Source: Cladorhizidae sp. MBARI D1340-BT2 (Eukaryota > Porifera > Demospongiae > Poecilosclerida > Cladorhizidae). From it: a stretch of 64,000 nt of DNA. Below the pieces are notes generated by a model that worked only from the letters and a program-made list of their open reading frames with translations, was not told the DNA's origin and made no database searches. The position numbers were made by a program, and so were the translations under genes. The DNA is taken from contig JAQNBH010000014.1 of NCBI GenBank assembly GCA_028752905.1, positions 16,909,250 to 16,973,249 on the forward strand, given 5' to 3'. This document shows positions 47,219 through 57,316 of this stretch, piece by piece (position 1 is the first letter of the stretch; every line of letters begins with the position of its first letter).

Positions 47219-47275
47219 TTAACCCTTTCGCTGCCACTGCCGCCCCCATGGCAGCATTGGGAGCGTAAGGGTTAA
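47219..47275. mobile_element. 57-bp hairpin with piggyBac-like TTAACCC ends
   Basis: The sequence begins TTAACCCTTTCGCTGCCA and its right end, inverted, begins TTAACCCTTACGCTCCCA (16 of 18 match), leaving only about 20 bp between. TTAA flanks followed by CCC match the ends of piggyBac-type elements. It could be an extremely shortened element or a chance palindrome. Confidence 0.45.
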
Positions 47276-47642
47276 TATGGAGGCAGCTTGTTACAATTAC
47301 TAAATTGATCAGCCATGAAATAAAATAAATCAAATCAAATACAATAATAAAATGAAATACAATAAGCAGGGATCCATGTGGTAACCAAGTAAGAGTGGCA
47401 ACTGTAATTATAATGGTGCAGCACCAGCCTTCTTTGAAAAGGATCAACTACAAACAGAACTCAGAATTACAATGATGTGCAGATCATAAATCCATCCATG
47501 CGTACTACTCTTATACCAATGGTGTCTTCATTCACCTAGCTAGAATTGGTTAATGCCCTCGCCCATACCAACCTCTAACCCATTCCAAAATGTCCTCTAC
47601 CATGATGTGTGCATTGCTTAGCAGGGTTTAGTTCGCTCCTAC
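47276..47642. other. Unique sequence, nothing certain
   Basis: AAATC/AAATA-rich sequence lies at 47310-47370. I see no supported exon. Confidence 0.3.
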
Positions 47643-48199
47643 CTTAGTAGCTGAGTGATTGTCATCCCTCTCTCTTATCTTTATACCAATCTGAGCCCCA
47701 AGTTCCACCAACTCATCATAGTTCCTCTTCCTAATAGTCAAAGCAAACTGAACAAGGGTTTTTTCTTGTCACATCACAGAAACTCACCAGGCATCTTTGG
47801 GCATATCAGTGAGATAGCTAGCAAGAACAACTTATTCCCTGAAGCCTGTAGTGACTTTGAGAGTCTCTGGATAATCCACTTACGGTTACAAACAGTAGCC
47901 TAGCTATTTGCAACCCTTTACCGAAATTTTATAAAAACCCTACCCCCCTCCCCCCCCCCCCCGCATTCCTCCTCTTAGTTTACGGACATCAGAAAGCCAA
48001 AGTGGGGGGGAAAGTCACGTCTACTCACAGCAGCCTAAGGGGATCTTATTGCACTCCCTGTGACCACTAACTACTGCAGCAGGACAGCAGTGGAAGTGAA
48101 CTGCTCGTCTATAAAGTTTGTATCATCTACCAAAGTTACTTGTCAACCCCTGCCAGTGTGTAGGTCCTATGAACACTTCGATGACAAAACTGACATTCT
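47643..48199 (-). CDS. Exon cluster of an unidentified minus-strand gene
   Basis: Minus exon 48199-48140 (60 nt; acceptor CTCTACAACAG, donor GTAACT) joins in phase, over a 66-bp intron, to 48073-48029 (45 nt; acceptor TGTCCTGCTGCAG, perfect donor GTGAGT), giving VSFVIEVFIGPTHWQGLTIV then SGHRECNKIPLGC. Exon 47747-47643 (105 nt, exactly 35 codons; acceptor CCCTTGTTCAG, donor GTAGGA) gives FALTIRKRNYDELVELGAQI, GIKIRERDD. A 20-nt exon at 47902-47883 with a perfect GTAAGT donor would link them in phase, but its acceptor is weak. An alternative frame over 47785-47865 is also open. No family was recognised. Confidence 0.45.
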
Positions 48200-48345
48200 C
48201 TGTTGTAGAGGTTAAACTCTTCGAGTTCTTTCATCGTACATTAAGTACATCATAAGATTTGTTACATAGCTACTTTTAAACATTCCAAGGCTATTTGAAT
48301 AAAACTAGCTAGCTAGCTAGCTTAGCCATTGTTTGCTAAGTAACC

Positions 48346-50126
48346 ATGGCATCCTCCAAGAGTTTAGCAGAGCTGGTAGATTCCATTGTGGACCTCCCCT
48401 CTCCTTTACACATTGTGGATCTTCCCTCTCCTCTACACATTGTGGACTTCCCCTCTTCTCTACACATTGTGGACCTCACCTCTCCACTAAACTCTGTGGA
48501 TGAGTCGAGCAAGGATCGCATAGCAGTTCAAGAAGGTTAGTGTTGAAACCATCCTAACCCTAGTTTCACATGTTTTCAGTGAAACTACTGCCTCTGTGAT
48601 GTTTTTCAGTTGTCCACCTAGTTTTCTAGAGTGAGTGAAGGAGGTGTGTGTGTGTTGTGTATTCATATTTCTGGGTGGGTTTGGTCAATATTAATAAACA
48701 TACATGTAATGCCTTGCTTTTAGCTTGTGTTGGTGTTGGCATTGGTGTTGGCATGAAACAGGTTTCAGTCACACGACATGGAGTGCAGCTAAAAAGGATT
48801 TGTGGGTTAGGTTTGGCTACTAGTGTAGTTTGTTGAGTTTTTGTGGTATAATAGAGTTAACCACAGCTGTAAAAAAAATTTTTTAAAGAAAAAAAAGTTA
48901 TGGCTATGATGAGCATCAGATAGTTGATTAGCTAGAGTAGCAAGCTTTTTGTGTTTAGAACCAAGTGGTGTCCTAAACAAGATTCTAGCTAGCAATTGAG
49001 TACTGAAGACTTATGAAATAAAAGTTTGCAAAACCTTATTGATTGCAAGTGTGAATTTGATGAGCATCAAGAACAAGTCCATTCTTACTTGTGTTAGCAG
49101 CTGCAAGCTAACCCTTTGGCAGCTGTAATTCTGGCTAGGTGCAATTACTACTGCTCTCTTCAAATACACTGAGTGGCAAAGACAGATTTGGCTACAATGT
49201 TAGGTAAGTTTGAAAGCAATCCTTCAGCCATGATGTAGTATTGGTGTGTACATTGGTTGCTGAGCTAGCTACATGTGTATGACAGGCAGTACTTACTGTG
49301 GTGCGAGTCAGCATTGTGATGTCAAGCTAAAGAATGAGCTAGTAGCTCAACAATGAGCTAACCATGACTTGAAAATGCATTTTGCACCCAAAAATGTTGT
49401 GATGCATTTAGAACAGAAGTGTTGACCTGAATAAATGTAGATAGCTGCCTATCCTGTTTGCCACACCAGGGGAGGCCAGGTGCACAATAGGGCATTGGCT
49501 GAGCATTGTGTTGATTTCACAATGACAGAGCATTGTGTTGATTTCACAATGACAGAACTTGGTCTATTCCAGCAGGCATTGTAGGGTACAGTGTAAGTAA
49601 ATGTGCTACATTGTGAACCAGACTCAATGCTGTCTTGCTGCAGTCGACCCCAGCTTGAGTACATGTATGCATTGTTTGTGTCCATGAACATGGGATGCTA
49701 TGTTGCTAGCACATATCGGGGGTGCTTCTGGGGACACGTATGTAAACTTTTTACTTTCAGCATGGCATCAAATATTGCTGTTTCTGTTCAACACCTGTAG
49801 CTAATGCATTTTACTTAAAGTTGAGGACTTCTACTGTAAGCAGCAGTAGGAGTGCTCGCCGAAGGTGGCATGTCGGGTTTGCAAGAGAAAGCATTTTCCA
49901 AGCCGTTTTTGTTTTATGTGGTTGGATTTGCGTGGTGAGAGAGAGAAACCTTATTAGTAGTACCAGCTGCAGTTCTTTCGCTGGGACACCAGGACAAGAA
50001 GTGGCTTTTCTTCGTTGTTCTCGTCTCGAAACTGACCCATTGTGGAAGAAAAAGTGGTTGTTGGGCACCACTGGGGTGTTGGGGTCCACCAAGTCAGCAG
50101 GTGTTGGCTTTCATGCTGTTACCTAA
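48346..50126 (+). CDS. Six-exon gene model, unidentified protein
   Basis: The start ACCATGG at 48346 has an excellent context. Proposed exons: 48346-48535 (donor GTTAGT), about 48727-48764 after TTGCTTTTAG, 49101-49138, 49174-49203 (donor GTAAGT), 49644-49737 (acceptor TGTCTTGCTGCAG, donor GTATGT) and 49761-50126 (acceptor TTTTTACTTTCAG) with a TAA. All phases agree. The first exon contains a 27-bp tandem repeat coding the nine-residue LPSPLHIVD motif; the fifth is hydrophobic (YALFVSMNMGCYVASTY). The last exon holds about 121 codons. Weak points: two implied introns are only 35 and 23 nt, and phase agreement can be found by chance when many GT/AG sites are available. Parts of the last exon are also open antisense. 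Confidence 0.33.
48390..48495 (+). repeat. 27-bp coding-frame minisatellite, 4-5 copies
   Basis: Copies of cattgtggacctcccctctc plus ctctaca keep one frame (IVDLPSPLH). Changes between copies are mostly silent or conservative, unlike the large arrays of the window. Confidence 0.8.
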
Positions 50127-50329
50127 AACCAGCCTTCCAGTTGGTCTGTACTTCATACTTGGTGTGTATTTATATTGGCGTGGTGACATTCATCAATGGA
50201 ACCATTGTTCCATACATCCATACATCATTAGGTCTGTGATGTGTGCACCTTAAACTCTGGTTTATTATAGCATGTAGCTACAGATGTTGGAGCAAGTCTG
50301 GGAGATTTACACGATGCTGTGTAGACAAT

Positions 50330-51490
50330 GTAACACAATTATATATATTTAACATGTGTGTTCTACATATCTCAGCTTAACTTGTTTCTATATCTCACTG
50401 CTAAAGGCTTGTGCTTTATATCTCTAATAGTTTGTGCTCTATATCTCTGCTAACAGCTTGTGCTCCACTTCTTATTGCTATAGGCTTGTCCTCTGTATCT
50501 CACTGCTAAAGGCTAGTGCTCTATATCTTACTGTAGGCTTGTGCTCTATATCTCACTGCTAAAGGCTTGTGCTCTATATCTCAGCAGCTAAAGGCTTGTA
50601 CTCTATTATCTTGCTGTGCTCCAAATACTATCTCAGCAGTAGGCTGGAGCTCAATATGTCACAGGCATAAGAGTGTGTCTTACATGTACATAAGCTTTGT
50701 GTATCTCAACAGCTAAAGGGTGTGCTCTAAATGCTAAAGAGTAGTCCTCAATATCTCACAGACATAAAAGATCCCACAGACATGTGTGTGTTCCATGAGC
50801 TTTACATGTATGTATCTCAGCAGCTAAAGGATGTGCTCTAGATATATCAGCAGCTAAAGATTAGGGCTCAGTATGTCACAGGCATAAAAGTGTGTGTTCC
50901 ATGAGCTTTATGTACCTCAGCAGCATAGACTAGGGCTCAATATCTTACAGGCATAAAAGTGTGTGTTCCATGAGCTTTATGAGCTTTATGTACCTCAGCA
51001 GCATAGCTCAATATCTCACAGGCATAAAAGTGTGTGTTCCATGAGCTTTATGTACCTCAACAGCATAGACTAGGGCTCAATATCTCACAGACATAAAATA
51101 TCCCACAGACATGTGTGTGTTCCATGAGCTTTACATGTATGTATCTCAGCAGCTAAAGGATGTGCTCTAGATATATCAGCAGCTAAAGATTAGGGCTCAG
51201 TATGTCACAGGCATAAAAGTGTGTGTTCCATGAGCTTTGTGTACCTCAGCAGCATAGACTAGGGCTCAATATCTCACAGACATAAAAGTGTGTGATCCAT
51301 GAGCTTTATGAGCTTTATGTACCTCAGCAGCATAGCTCAATATCTCACAGGCATAAAAGTGTGTGTTCCATGAGCTTTATGTACCTCAGCAGCATAGACT
51401 AGGGCTCAATATCTGACAGGCATAAAAGTGTGTGTTCCATAAGCTTTCCATGAGCTTTATGTATCTCAGCAGCTAAAGTATGTGCTCACA
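50330..51490. repeat. Complex minisatellite of about 75-bp and shorter units
   Basis: Left part: ggcttgtgctctatatctca, ctgctaaa repeats of about 30 bp. Right part: longer units containing cataaaagtgtgtgttccat, gagctttatgtacctcagca and gcatagactagggctcaata. Larger blocks are repeated too (50740-50890 and 51080-51200 nearly match). Confidence 0.88.
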
Positions 51491-53048
51491 TAATCTCTGT
51501 ACCTATATATACCATCAACTCTGGAGTTGCACATTTTTGTACCACTACAGTCTCAGGCTACTCTCACCAGCTCAAGGTGTGTGCTGTCATAATCTGTATT
51601 CCTGTACAGTACCTTGGCTTTGGCTGTATGTATGAGCCCTTGCACTTTGAAGAACTTGTTGTGGTCACTGTATAAGGTGTAGTTAGCCTTGTCATGGTCA
51701 CTTAGTTAGCCTTGTCTAACTTCATTTATTGGATTCCCTAATGGCACTGGATCTAGTACTTGAAGCCACTGGTTTGGGGGTTGGTTTGTGGGGTGGGGGA
51801 CTGCATTTTCACACTTGGAAGGCACCAGACACGATTGGGAGGGTTTAATTTTGTTGACTCTAGGAGACTTATATCTTGGCCCCTGGTATTTATGAAAACA
51901 ATGCTACATGTTGGTTTAACGAAATCCTGTGGAAATCTCCCCCCATGTTCACCATCTTGATCCCTGGTATCTATAGTTGATTTGGAGTAAAAATCTCCCT
52001 GATGGTTTCCTTGCCCACCCAAACACAGCTGTTGTCTGGAGATGCTCCCTGTCTTGTATGGCATCTGTGATTTGTATGGTAATAATCACTACTACCTCCA
52101 CACACACACAGTGTTGTGGTACTAGAATACAATAATAGCTGATTCTTGTGGCTTATAGCCCTGCACTCACTTGGGATTAGTTCCAAGCACAGTTGATGCC
52201 ATTTTCCGATTCTAACCAGGCCAAAAAGTCCAAAGCAATTAGTCGCTTGGGACCTTTTGTTGCTTGAAGGTAGAGCGTAAACAGAACTAGTGTTCTCCCC
52301 ACGTACCATTTAAGCAACCTGCTATCCCATTTAAGCAACCTGCTATTGCATATCAAAGCCATTTTTATCTTGTTATACTCGTTCATGGGGGGGGGGGGGG
52401 GGTGACTGGTGCATAAGCAATAGTGGTTTATTGGACGTGCTCAGTGTACATTGTGTGGGTGGTAGCAGTCTGACTTGCACTGTGCAAGGTTGGCATCAGC
52501 AGTCGTCCCAAGTGGAAAGGAGACAGACCTTCATGGAAATTGGGAAGTTAGAAATGGTCATACATGTATGTTTCACACTCGCCTAACCAGCAACTGTGGT
52601 GGACTTGTTGTTGCGAGACCTTGTCTGGGTGAATGTGGCCCACAGCTGTCGTTGGGCCAGCAACTGTGGTGGACTTGTTGTGCAGGACCTTTCTAGGTGA
52701 ACGTGAGATGAGAGAATTCCATGTCACAGCAAGCCGAGACTGAAGCTTATCTTGAGCTCCTTTTGGGGAGGGATAGTGGCATAGGCAATAGCTGGCTCTC
52801 CAAAGAGATGTCCCAGCTCAGAAAGAAACCTTTGTTGGAGTATTGAAGTACATGTTCACTAGGAGATGACTAATGGGCCTCTTCTTTTCTCTTTTTTTTT
52901 TTCTTTTCTTTTTTTCTTCCTTCTTTTGTAATGCCACTGACTAAACTCCCACTATCTTTGACCCAAGGAGCTTAGTGTGTCAGTGTTCGTTACAGAAAAG
53001 CTTCCTTCGCACAGTAGCTGTACATGACGCTATTGTCACTACTTTTAG
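51491..53048. other. Mostly unique sequence with a dispersed repeat and low-complexity tracts
   Basis: 52585-52706 holds two tandem copies of a ccagcaactgtggtggactt-type sequence found again at 58291-58360. A G19 run lies at about 52387 and a pyrimidine tract at 52880-52925. The minus frame at 51753-52064 lacks splice or family support. Confidence 0.4.
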
Positions 53049-53249
53049 CTGACACCTTCTTTACTAAGCTCTCTACTGTCTGTGGTCAAGACCTTGCTAG
53101 GAACATCAGCATTGTTGGTAAGAAATGTTACCTAAGTTCCTGTGGGACAAGCATGTTTTCCTGTCCCCAACCACTGACGGCTAGTGAGGTAATAAATATT
53201 ATTTATTTTTATCTGCCAGTGAGATTTTCTTATCTGGAAATCAGGAAAG
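53049..53249 (+). CDS. Two possible exons, unidentified gene
   Basis: 53049-53117 lies between TCACTACTTTTAG and GTAAGA and encodes DTFFTKLSTVCGQDLARNIS. After a 102-bp intron with the strong acceptor TTTTTATCTGCCAG, 53220-53249 continues in the same phase (RFSYLEIRK) to GTAAAA. An alternative start ATG at 53024 would make the first part signal-peptide-like. Other exons were not identified. Confidence 0.38.
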
Positions 53250-53384
53250 GTAAAAGCCACCGTTGACCAGCTGTGTTTCTTCCACAATAAGAACTCACCT
53301 GTTTGAACTTGGCGGCTTTAAAAGGATATCCAGGAACCTAGGATTTTTACAAATGTTATATGTGGTGGTTATCACATGATGGCA

Positions 53385-53689
53385 TTCACCTCCACCCCTC
53401 CCCCTTCTCCTCCCTCCCACATGCTTGGCTAGGATAGGAACGCAACAAGGCTGAGACTGCTGGGCTCCTCCCCCTTCTCCTACCCCTACCCCTCCCACAT
53501 GCTTGGCTAGGATAGGAACGCAACAAGGCTGATACTGCTAGGCTCCTCCCCCTTCTCCTCCCCCTCCCCCTCCCACATGCTTGGTTAGGATAGGAACGCA
53601 ACAAGGCTGAGACTGCTAGGCTCCTCCCCCTTCTCCTCCCCCTCCCCCTCCCACCCACATGCTTGGCTAGGATAGGAACGCAACAAGGC
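53385..53689. repeat. About 75-85 bp tandem repeat, 4 copies
   Basis: Units contain cccacatgcttggctaggat, aggaacgcaacaaggctgag, actgctaggctcctccccct and variable C/T tracts. The array begins where the open frame of 53690-53839 (minus) loses its ordinary composition. Confidence 0.9.
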
Positions 53690-53839
53690 TAGGCTCGAGG
53701 CATTCCCAATATTAGTGGCCTTAGTTTGTGTGCTTTCCATAAGAGACTTCACCATGGTAATAATTCGTCTCCCAATGGTTGCTACCAAGGCCACCAACCT
53801 TTGATATTCTTCTTCTGAGTGTTGGTGAATTCCTTCCAT
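53690..53839 (-). CDS. Coding-like exon, unidentified
   Basis: Minus frame from an ATG at 53839 encodes about 50 residues of helical, charged sequence: EGIHQHSEEEYQRLVALVAT, GRRIITMVKSLMESTQTKAT. A second minus frame over the same bases is also open, with a possible GTTGGT donor, so the exact frame is not certain. It is bracketed by arrays on both sides (53385-53689 and 53886-54205). Confidence 0.4.
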
Positions 53840-53885
53840 GCCTCTTGTTAGGGATGGGAGGAATGCTTAAGTGCAGCTCTCCTAG

Positions 53886-54205
53886 GGATGGCATGGTGGA
53901 GGAAGGTAGTGTGGTGTGCATGGTGGAGGAAGGTAGTGTGGTGTGCATGGTGGAGGAAGGTAGTGTGGTGTGCATGGTGGAGTGGTGTGCATGGTGGAGG
54001 AAGGTAGTGTGGTGTGCATGGTGGAGGAAGGTAGTGTGGTGTGCATGGTGGAGGAAGGTAGTGTGGTGTGCATGGTGGAGGAAGGTAGTGTGGTGTGCAT
54101 GGTGGAGGAAGGTAGTGTGGTGTGCATGGTGGAGGAAGGTAGTGTGGTGTGCATGGTGGAGGAAGGTAGTGTGGTGTGCATGGTGGAGGAAGGTAGTGTG
54201 GTGTG
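53886..54205. repeat. 27-bp minisatellite, about 12 copies
   Basis: The unit is ggtggaggaaggtagtgtgg plus tgtgcat. One unit is shortened near 53980. Several frames are open because 27 is divisible by three. Confidence 0.95.
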
Positions 54206-54803
54206 TAGATGGAAGATAGTGCATAAATAATCAAATTATACTCGTGCTGAGCCTGGGTATGGTGTCTAGGTTTCCAGATATTGTCACATGACATGCCTTC
54301 ATACAAGATTATTTTATGTGGGGCAGGGGGAATGTTGGGTGTGTCTGAAATTATTTACTGGGTCCACATATACATGCTAATATATGCTGTATTCCTTGGC
54401 TTGCCTGGTCTTTTGGGGAGTAGGTTAACTCTCTCTCTCTCTTCCTCTTGTACGAGTCCCTGACAGACTTGTTCGAGGTCTGACATTCCCAATAGCTATT
54501 CCAGTTGCCTTCTCTTCGGCCATCCCATAGCAATGATGTTGGACGTGCTAACCCTTCTCGCTATTGCCAACTGAAAAACCAGTGTGAGAATGAAGTGTTC
54601 AACAGTACCAGTGGCTGCCAATAGTGTATTCAGGCAACAAACGATAACTCGTCTGATTATGAAGCAAGTTCTCTAGGCTTCTGAGATGACCTCTATGGCT
54701 CCCAATCTGGCAAAGCCAAGCCGTTATACAGCTCTACTCCCCATGTCTTTTATAAAAACAAAAACAAAAAACAACAAATTCTTTCTCTCTGTCTCCTTCT
54801 TTG
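54206..54803. other. Unique sequence, nothing certain
   Basis: A minus frame near 54400-54533 (NSYWECQTSNKSVRDSYKRK) is suggestive but lacks splice support. Confidence 0.3.
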
Positions 54804-55013
54804 TCAAGTCTGGCTGGCTAGAGGAACTATTCTTCCCCTAAAGATGTTTGTTGAAGCACCAACAAACCCCCCTTCAATTTCTCCTCTGAGCTCGCTTGCT
54901 GTCAGTGTGCTCCCGTCAGACACAACACAGGGGACATGATCCCTTCCACAGAATGACAAAGCAGTATTAGAAACCCACGTGTTTGTTATAAGCTGAAAGT
55001 CGTCATTCACTAT
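54804..55013 (-). CDS. Possible terminal exon, unidentified
   Basis: After an AATTTCTGTGCAAAATTAG acceptor the minus strand is open for 69 codons to TGA. The peptide is balanced and protein-like (NDDFQLITNTWVSNTALSFC, VVSDGSTLTASELRGEIEGG, FVGASTNIFRGRIVPLASQT). No known domain was recognised and the upstream exon was not found. Confidence 0.4.
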   Translation of the reverse strand: MVNDDFQLITNTWVSNTALSFCGRDHVPCVVSDGSTLTASELRGEIEGGFVGASTNIFRGRIVPLASQT

Positions 55014-55620
55014 CTAATTTTGCACAGAAATTTAAAGTAGTACGTGTAGTGTGTGTCGAGTAAGCCTGCTCCGTCGTATTCAATACCAGAAGCTTAATCA
55101 CACTGCCAGGAGCAGATGCTCTGAAGCGTGTATAATACACATTGCATTACAAAAGCAGTCTCTCCCCCTCCCTCCCTCAATACTCTTCATGAAGATTCCA
55201 AGTCATTTTCCCCCTTTAAAACACAGTACATTACTCTGTGTGTGTGTAGGTGTGTTCAGCACGAGTGCAAAGCCAGGCAAAGTAACGGTGTTGTCCATTG
55301 CTTTACATTTCTGTTCATCCAAAAGAGTCGTGAAATATCTCATTTTTACCATGATTACCGTCTTATGCACTGTAATAAATAATAATAGGTGATTTTTGGA
55401 TGGCATGATTTTTTCTTTTTTCAAGAGCAACAATGTTGAACTCATTGAATAAGCCTTTCATCATTTTCCAACTCGATAGTGTGACTTGGGTCATGACACC
55501 CGAGGTTGTGACCTTTGTCACATGATGGTTGGGGAATGTTAGTGGTTGCCGAGGTTGTGAGGCCTGCTATAGTCAATTGTGTGCATGCAGCAGTCCACAC
55601 ACACACACACCCATCTCTGT
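55014..55620. other. Unique sequence, nothing certain
   Basis: Frames on both strands at 55051-55445 are short and without splice support. A (CA)n run lies at about 55597-55612. Confidence 0.3.
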
Positions 55621-55795
55621 TCACTGGTGGTTTCTTCTTGCCTCCTCTTCCTTGCGGTAATCATCCCTAGTGGCACACTTCATCACTTTGACTAACTCAA
55701 AATCAATTTTGTGGCCAATCTTCAGATTATGTTCGCTTATGGTGTTTCCATCCTTGACAACACTTCCCTCACTCCCAAGGGGCCACCAGTTTTCT
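55621..55795 (-). CDS. Terminal exon of an unidentified gene, its 5' edge shared with the 46-bp array
   Basis: On the minus strand ATATCTCACATAG precedes 57 codons to TGA. The peptide is convincingly protein-like: ENWWPLGSEGSVVKDGNTIS, HNLKIGHKIDFELVKVMKCA, RDDYRKEEEARRNHQ. The first about 35 bases of the exon plus the acceptor (ctcacatag, gaaaactggtggcccctt, gagtgag) are the unit of the adjoining 46-bp array, so every array copy carries an acceptor-like site and exon start. The true upstream exon must lie beyond the array, past 56545. Confidence 0.5.
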
Positions 55796-56545
55796 CTATG
55801 TGAGATATTCGCTCTCTCTGTCAGGGGTGGAGGCACCAGTTTTCCTTGTAAGACATTGGCTCTCTCTGTCAGAAAAGCCACCAGTTTCCCCTATGTGAGA
55901 CATTGACTCTCACTCTCAAGGGGCCACCAGTTTCCCCTATGTGAGACATCGACTCTCACTCTCAAGGGGCCACCAGTTTCCCCTATGTGAGACATCGACT
56001 CTCACTCTCAAGGGGCCACCAGTTTCCCCTATGTGAGACATTGACTCTCACTCTCAAGAGGCCACCAGTTTCCCCTATGTGAGACATCGACTCTCACTCT
56101 CAAGGGGCCACCAGTTTCCCCTATGTGAGACATTGACTCTCACTCTCAAGGGGCCACCAGTTTCCCCTATGTGAGACATTGACTCTCACTCTCAAGGGGC
56201 CACCAGTTTCCCCTATGTGAGACATCGGCTCTCACTCTCAAGGGGCCACCAGTTTCCCCTATGTGAGACATCGACTCTCACTCTCAAGGGGCCACCAGTT
56301 TCCCCTATGTGAGACATTGACTCTCGCTCTCAAGGGGCCACCAGTTTCCCCTATGTGAGACATCGACTCTCACTCTCAAGGGGCCACCAGTTTCCCCTAT
56401 GTGAGACATCGACTCTCGCTCTCAAGGGGCCACCAGTTTCCCCTATGTGAGACATTGACTCTCACTCTCAAGGGGCCACCAGTTTCCCCTATGTGAGACA
56501 TTGACTCTCACTCTCAAGGGGCCACCAGTTTCCCCTATGTGAGCT
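55796..56545. repeat. 46-bp minisatellite, about 15 copies
   Basis: The unit is gacattgactctcactctca, aggggccaccagtttcccct, atgtga. Copies are highly similar except those next to the exon at 55621-55795, which vary most. Confidence 0.95.
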
Positions 56546-56579
56546 GCATCACATTCTGTACAGGTAATCATACACACAT

Positions 56580-57316
56580 CAGGGTTTTATCTAGGATTTT
56601 TTGGAAGGGGGGGAATACCGACATATGTTCTCAAAATCAGCTCAATGTGGTAGCATAAATTTTAGAGGCAATATATGGTAATGGCATTTTGGTGACTTTG
56701 AGACTTTTCATGCTCACGTAATTTTTCAGTAGCCTTTCCACGCCTTGAAAGGAGCCTTGACCCATGTTTGATGCAGCACACGATTTCCATTTAATATTTC
56801 AGCCCACTTCTCACACTGAACAAAACATACCTTCGACACCAGGCTGCTCGTCATACCAAAAGCAGCAATGCTCAGGACATGACATCTACTGTACTTGCCA
56901 GTGAGTCACAGTGCTTAATGCAGTAAAACTTCTTCAAATCTATCAAATTATCCCACTAACGACAGCCACAGTTGAAAGAAGCTTTTCTACACTTACACTT
57001 GTTAAGACAAATCTCAGAAACCGTCTGAAGGACTCTACATTGGACAAGTGCATGCAAATAGCAATTGAAGGGTCGGACTCCCTATCAGATGATGACATTG
57101 AGGCAATAATTAAGATATGGAAGCAGAAAAAGACTAGGAGACTTATTGTGTGACCATGTTTATTATCTATTTTTTAATTATATTAAAATTCACGGACACT
57201 AGACACTCCAGTACATTACATTACTCTTTACATTACTGCCTATCTGAAGGGGGGGAAGACAGCACTGAAGAGGGGGAAGATTCCCCCCCTTCCCCCCCCC
57301 CCTAGATAAAACCCTG
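56580..57316 (+). mobile_element. hAT-superfamily element, internally deleted, both ends visible
   Basis: The left end 56580-56595 reads CAGGGTTTTATCTAGG; the right end 57301-57316 is its exact inverted copy. Both ends continue into a G-run and GAAT. The flanking 8 bp (acacacat left, acactgtt right) agree at 5 of 8, as expected of a decayed 8-bp hAT target duplication. Only the C-terminal part of a hAT transposase remains inside. The element abuts the 46-bp array. Confidence 0.85.
56911..57153 (+). pseudogene. C-terminal hAT dimerisation region of a transposase
   Basis: The frame encodes IIPLTTATVERSFSTLTLVK, TNLRNRL, then ALEGSD-type acidic sequence (IAIEGSDSLSDDDIEAIIKI) and a basic end (WKQKKTRRLIV) before TGA. 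The P-x-T-x-A-x-x-ERSFS...K...R..L pattern is the hallmark of the hAT C-terminal dimerisation domain, in the form found in ZMYM-like/zinc-finger hAT proteins. The BED finger and catalytic core are missing, so it cannot be active. Confidence 0.9.

Noticed and set aside
47785..47865. Minus exon LSKSLQASGNKLFLLAISLI ending at GTGAGT
   Set aside because: It would need a 23-nt intron to join the next exon in frame; an alternative chain through 47883-47902 fits without it.
53721..54306. Pro/Ser/His-rich minus frames and Val/Glu/Gly-rich plus frames
   Set aside because: Translations of the 27-bp array in several frames.
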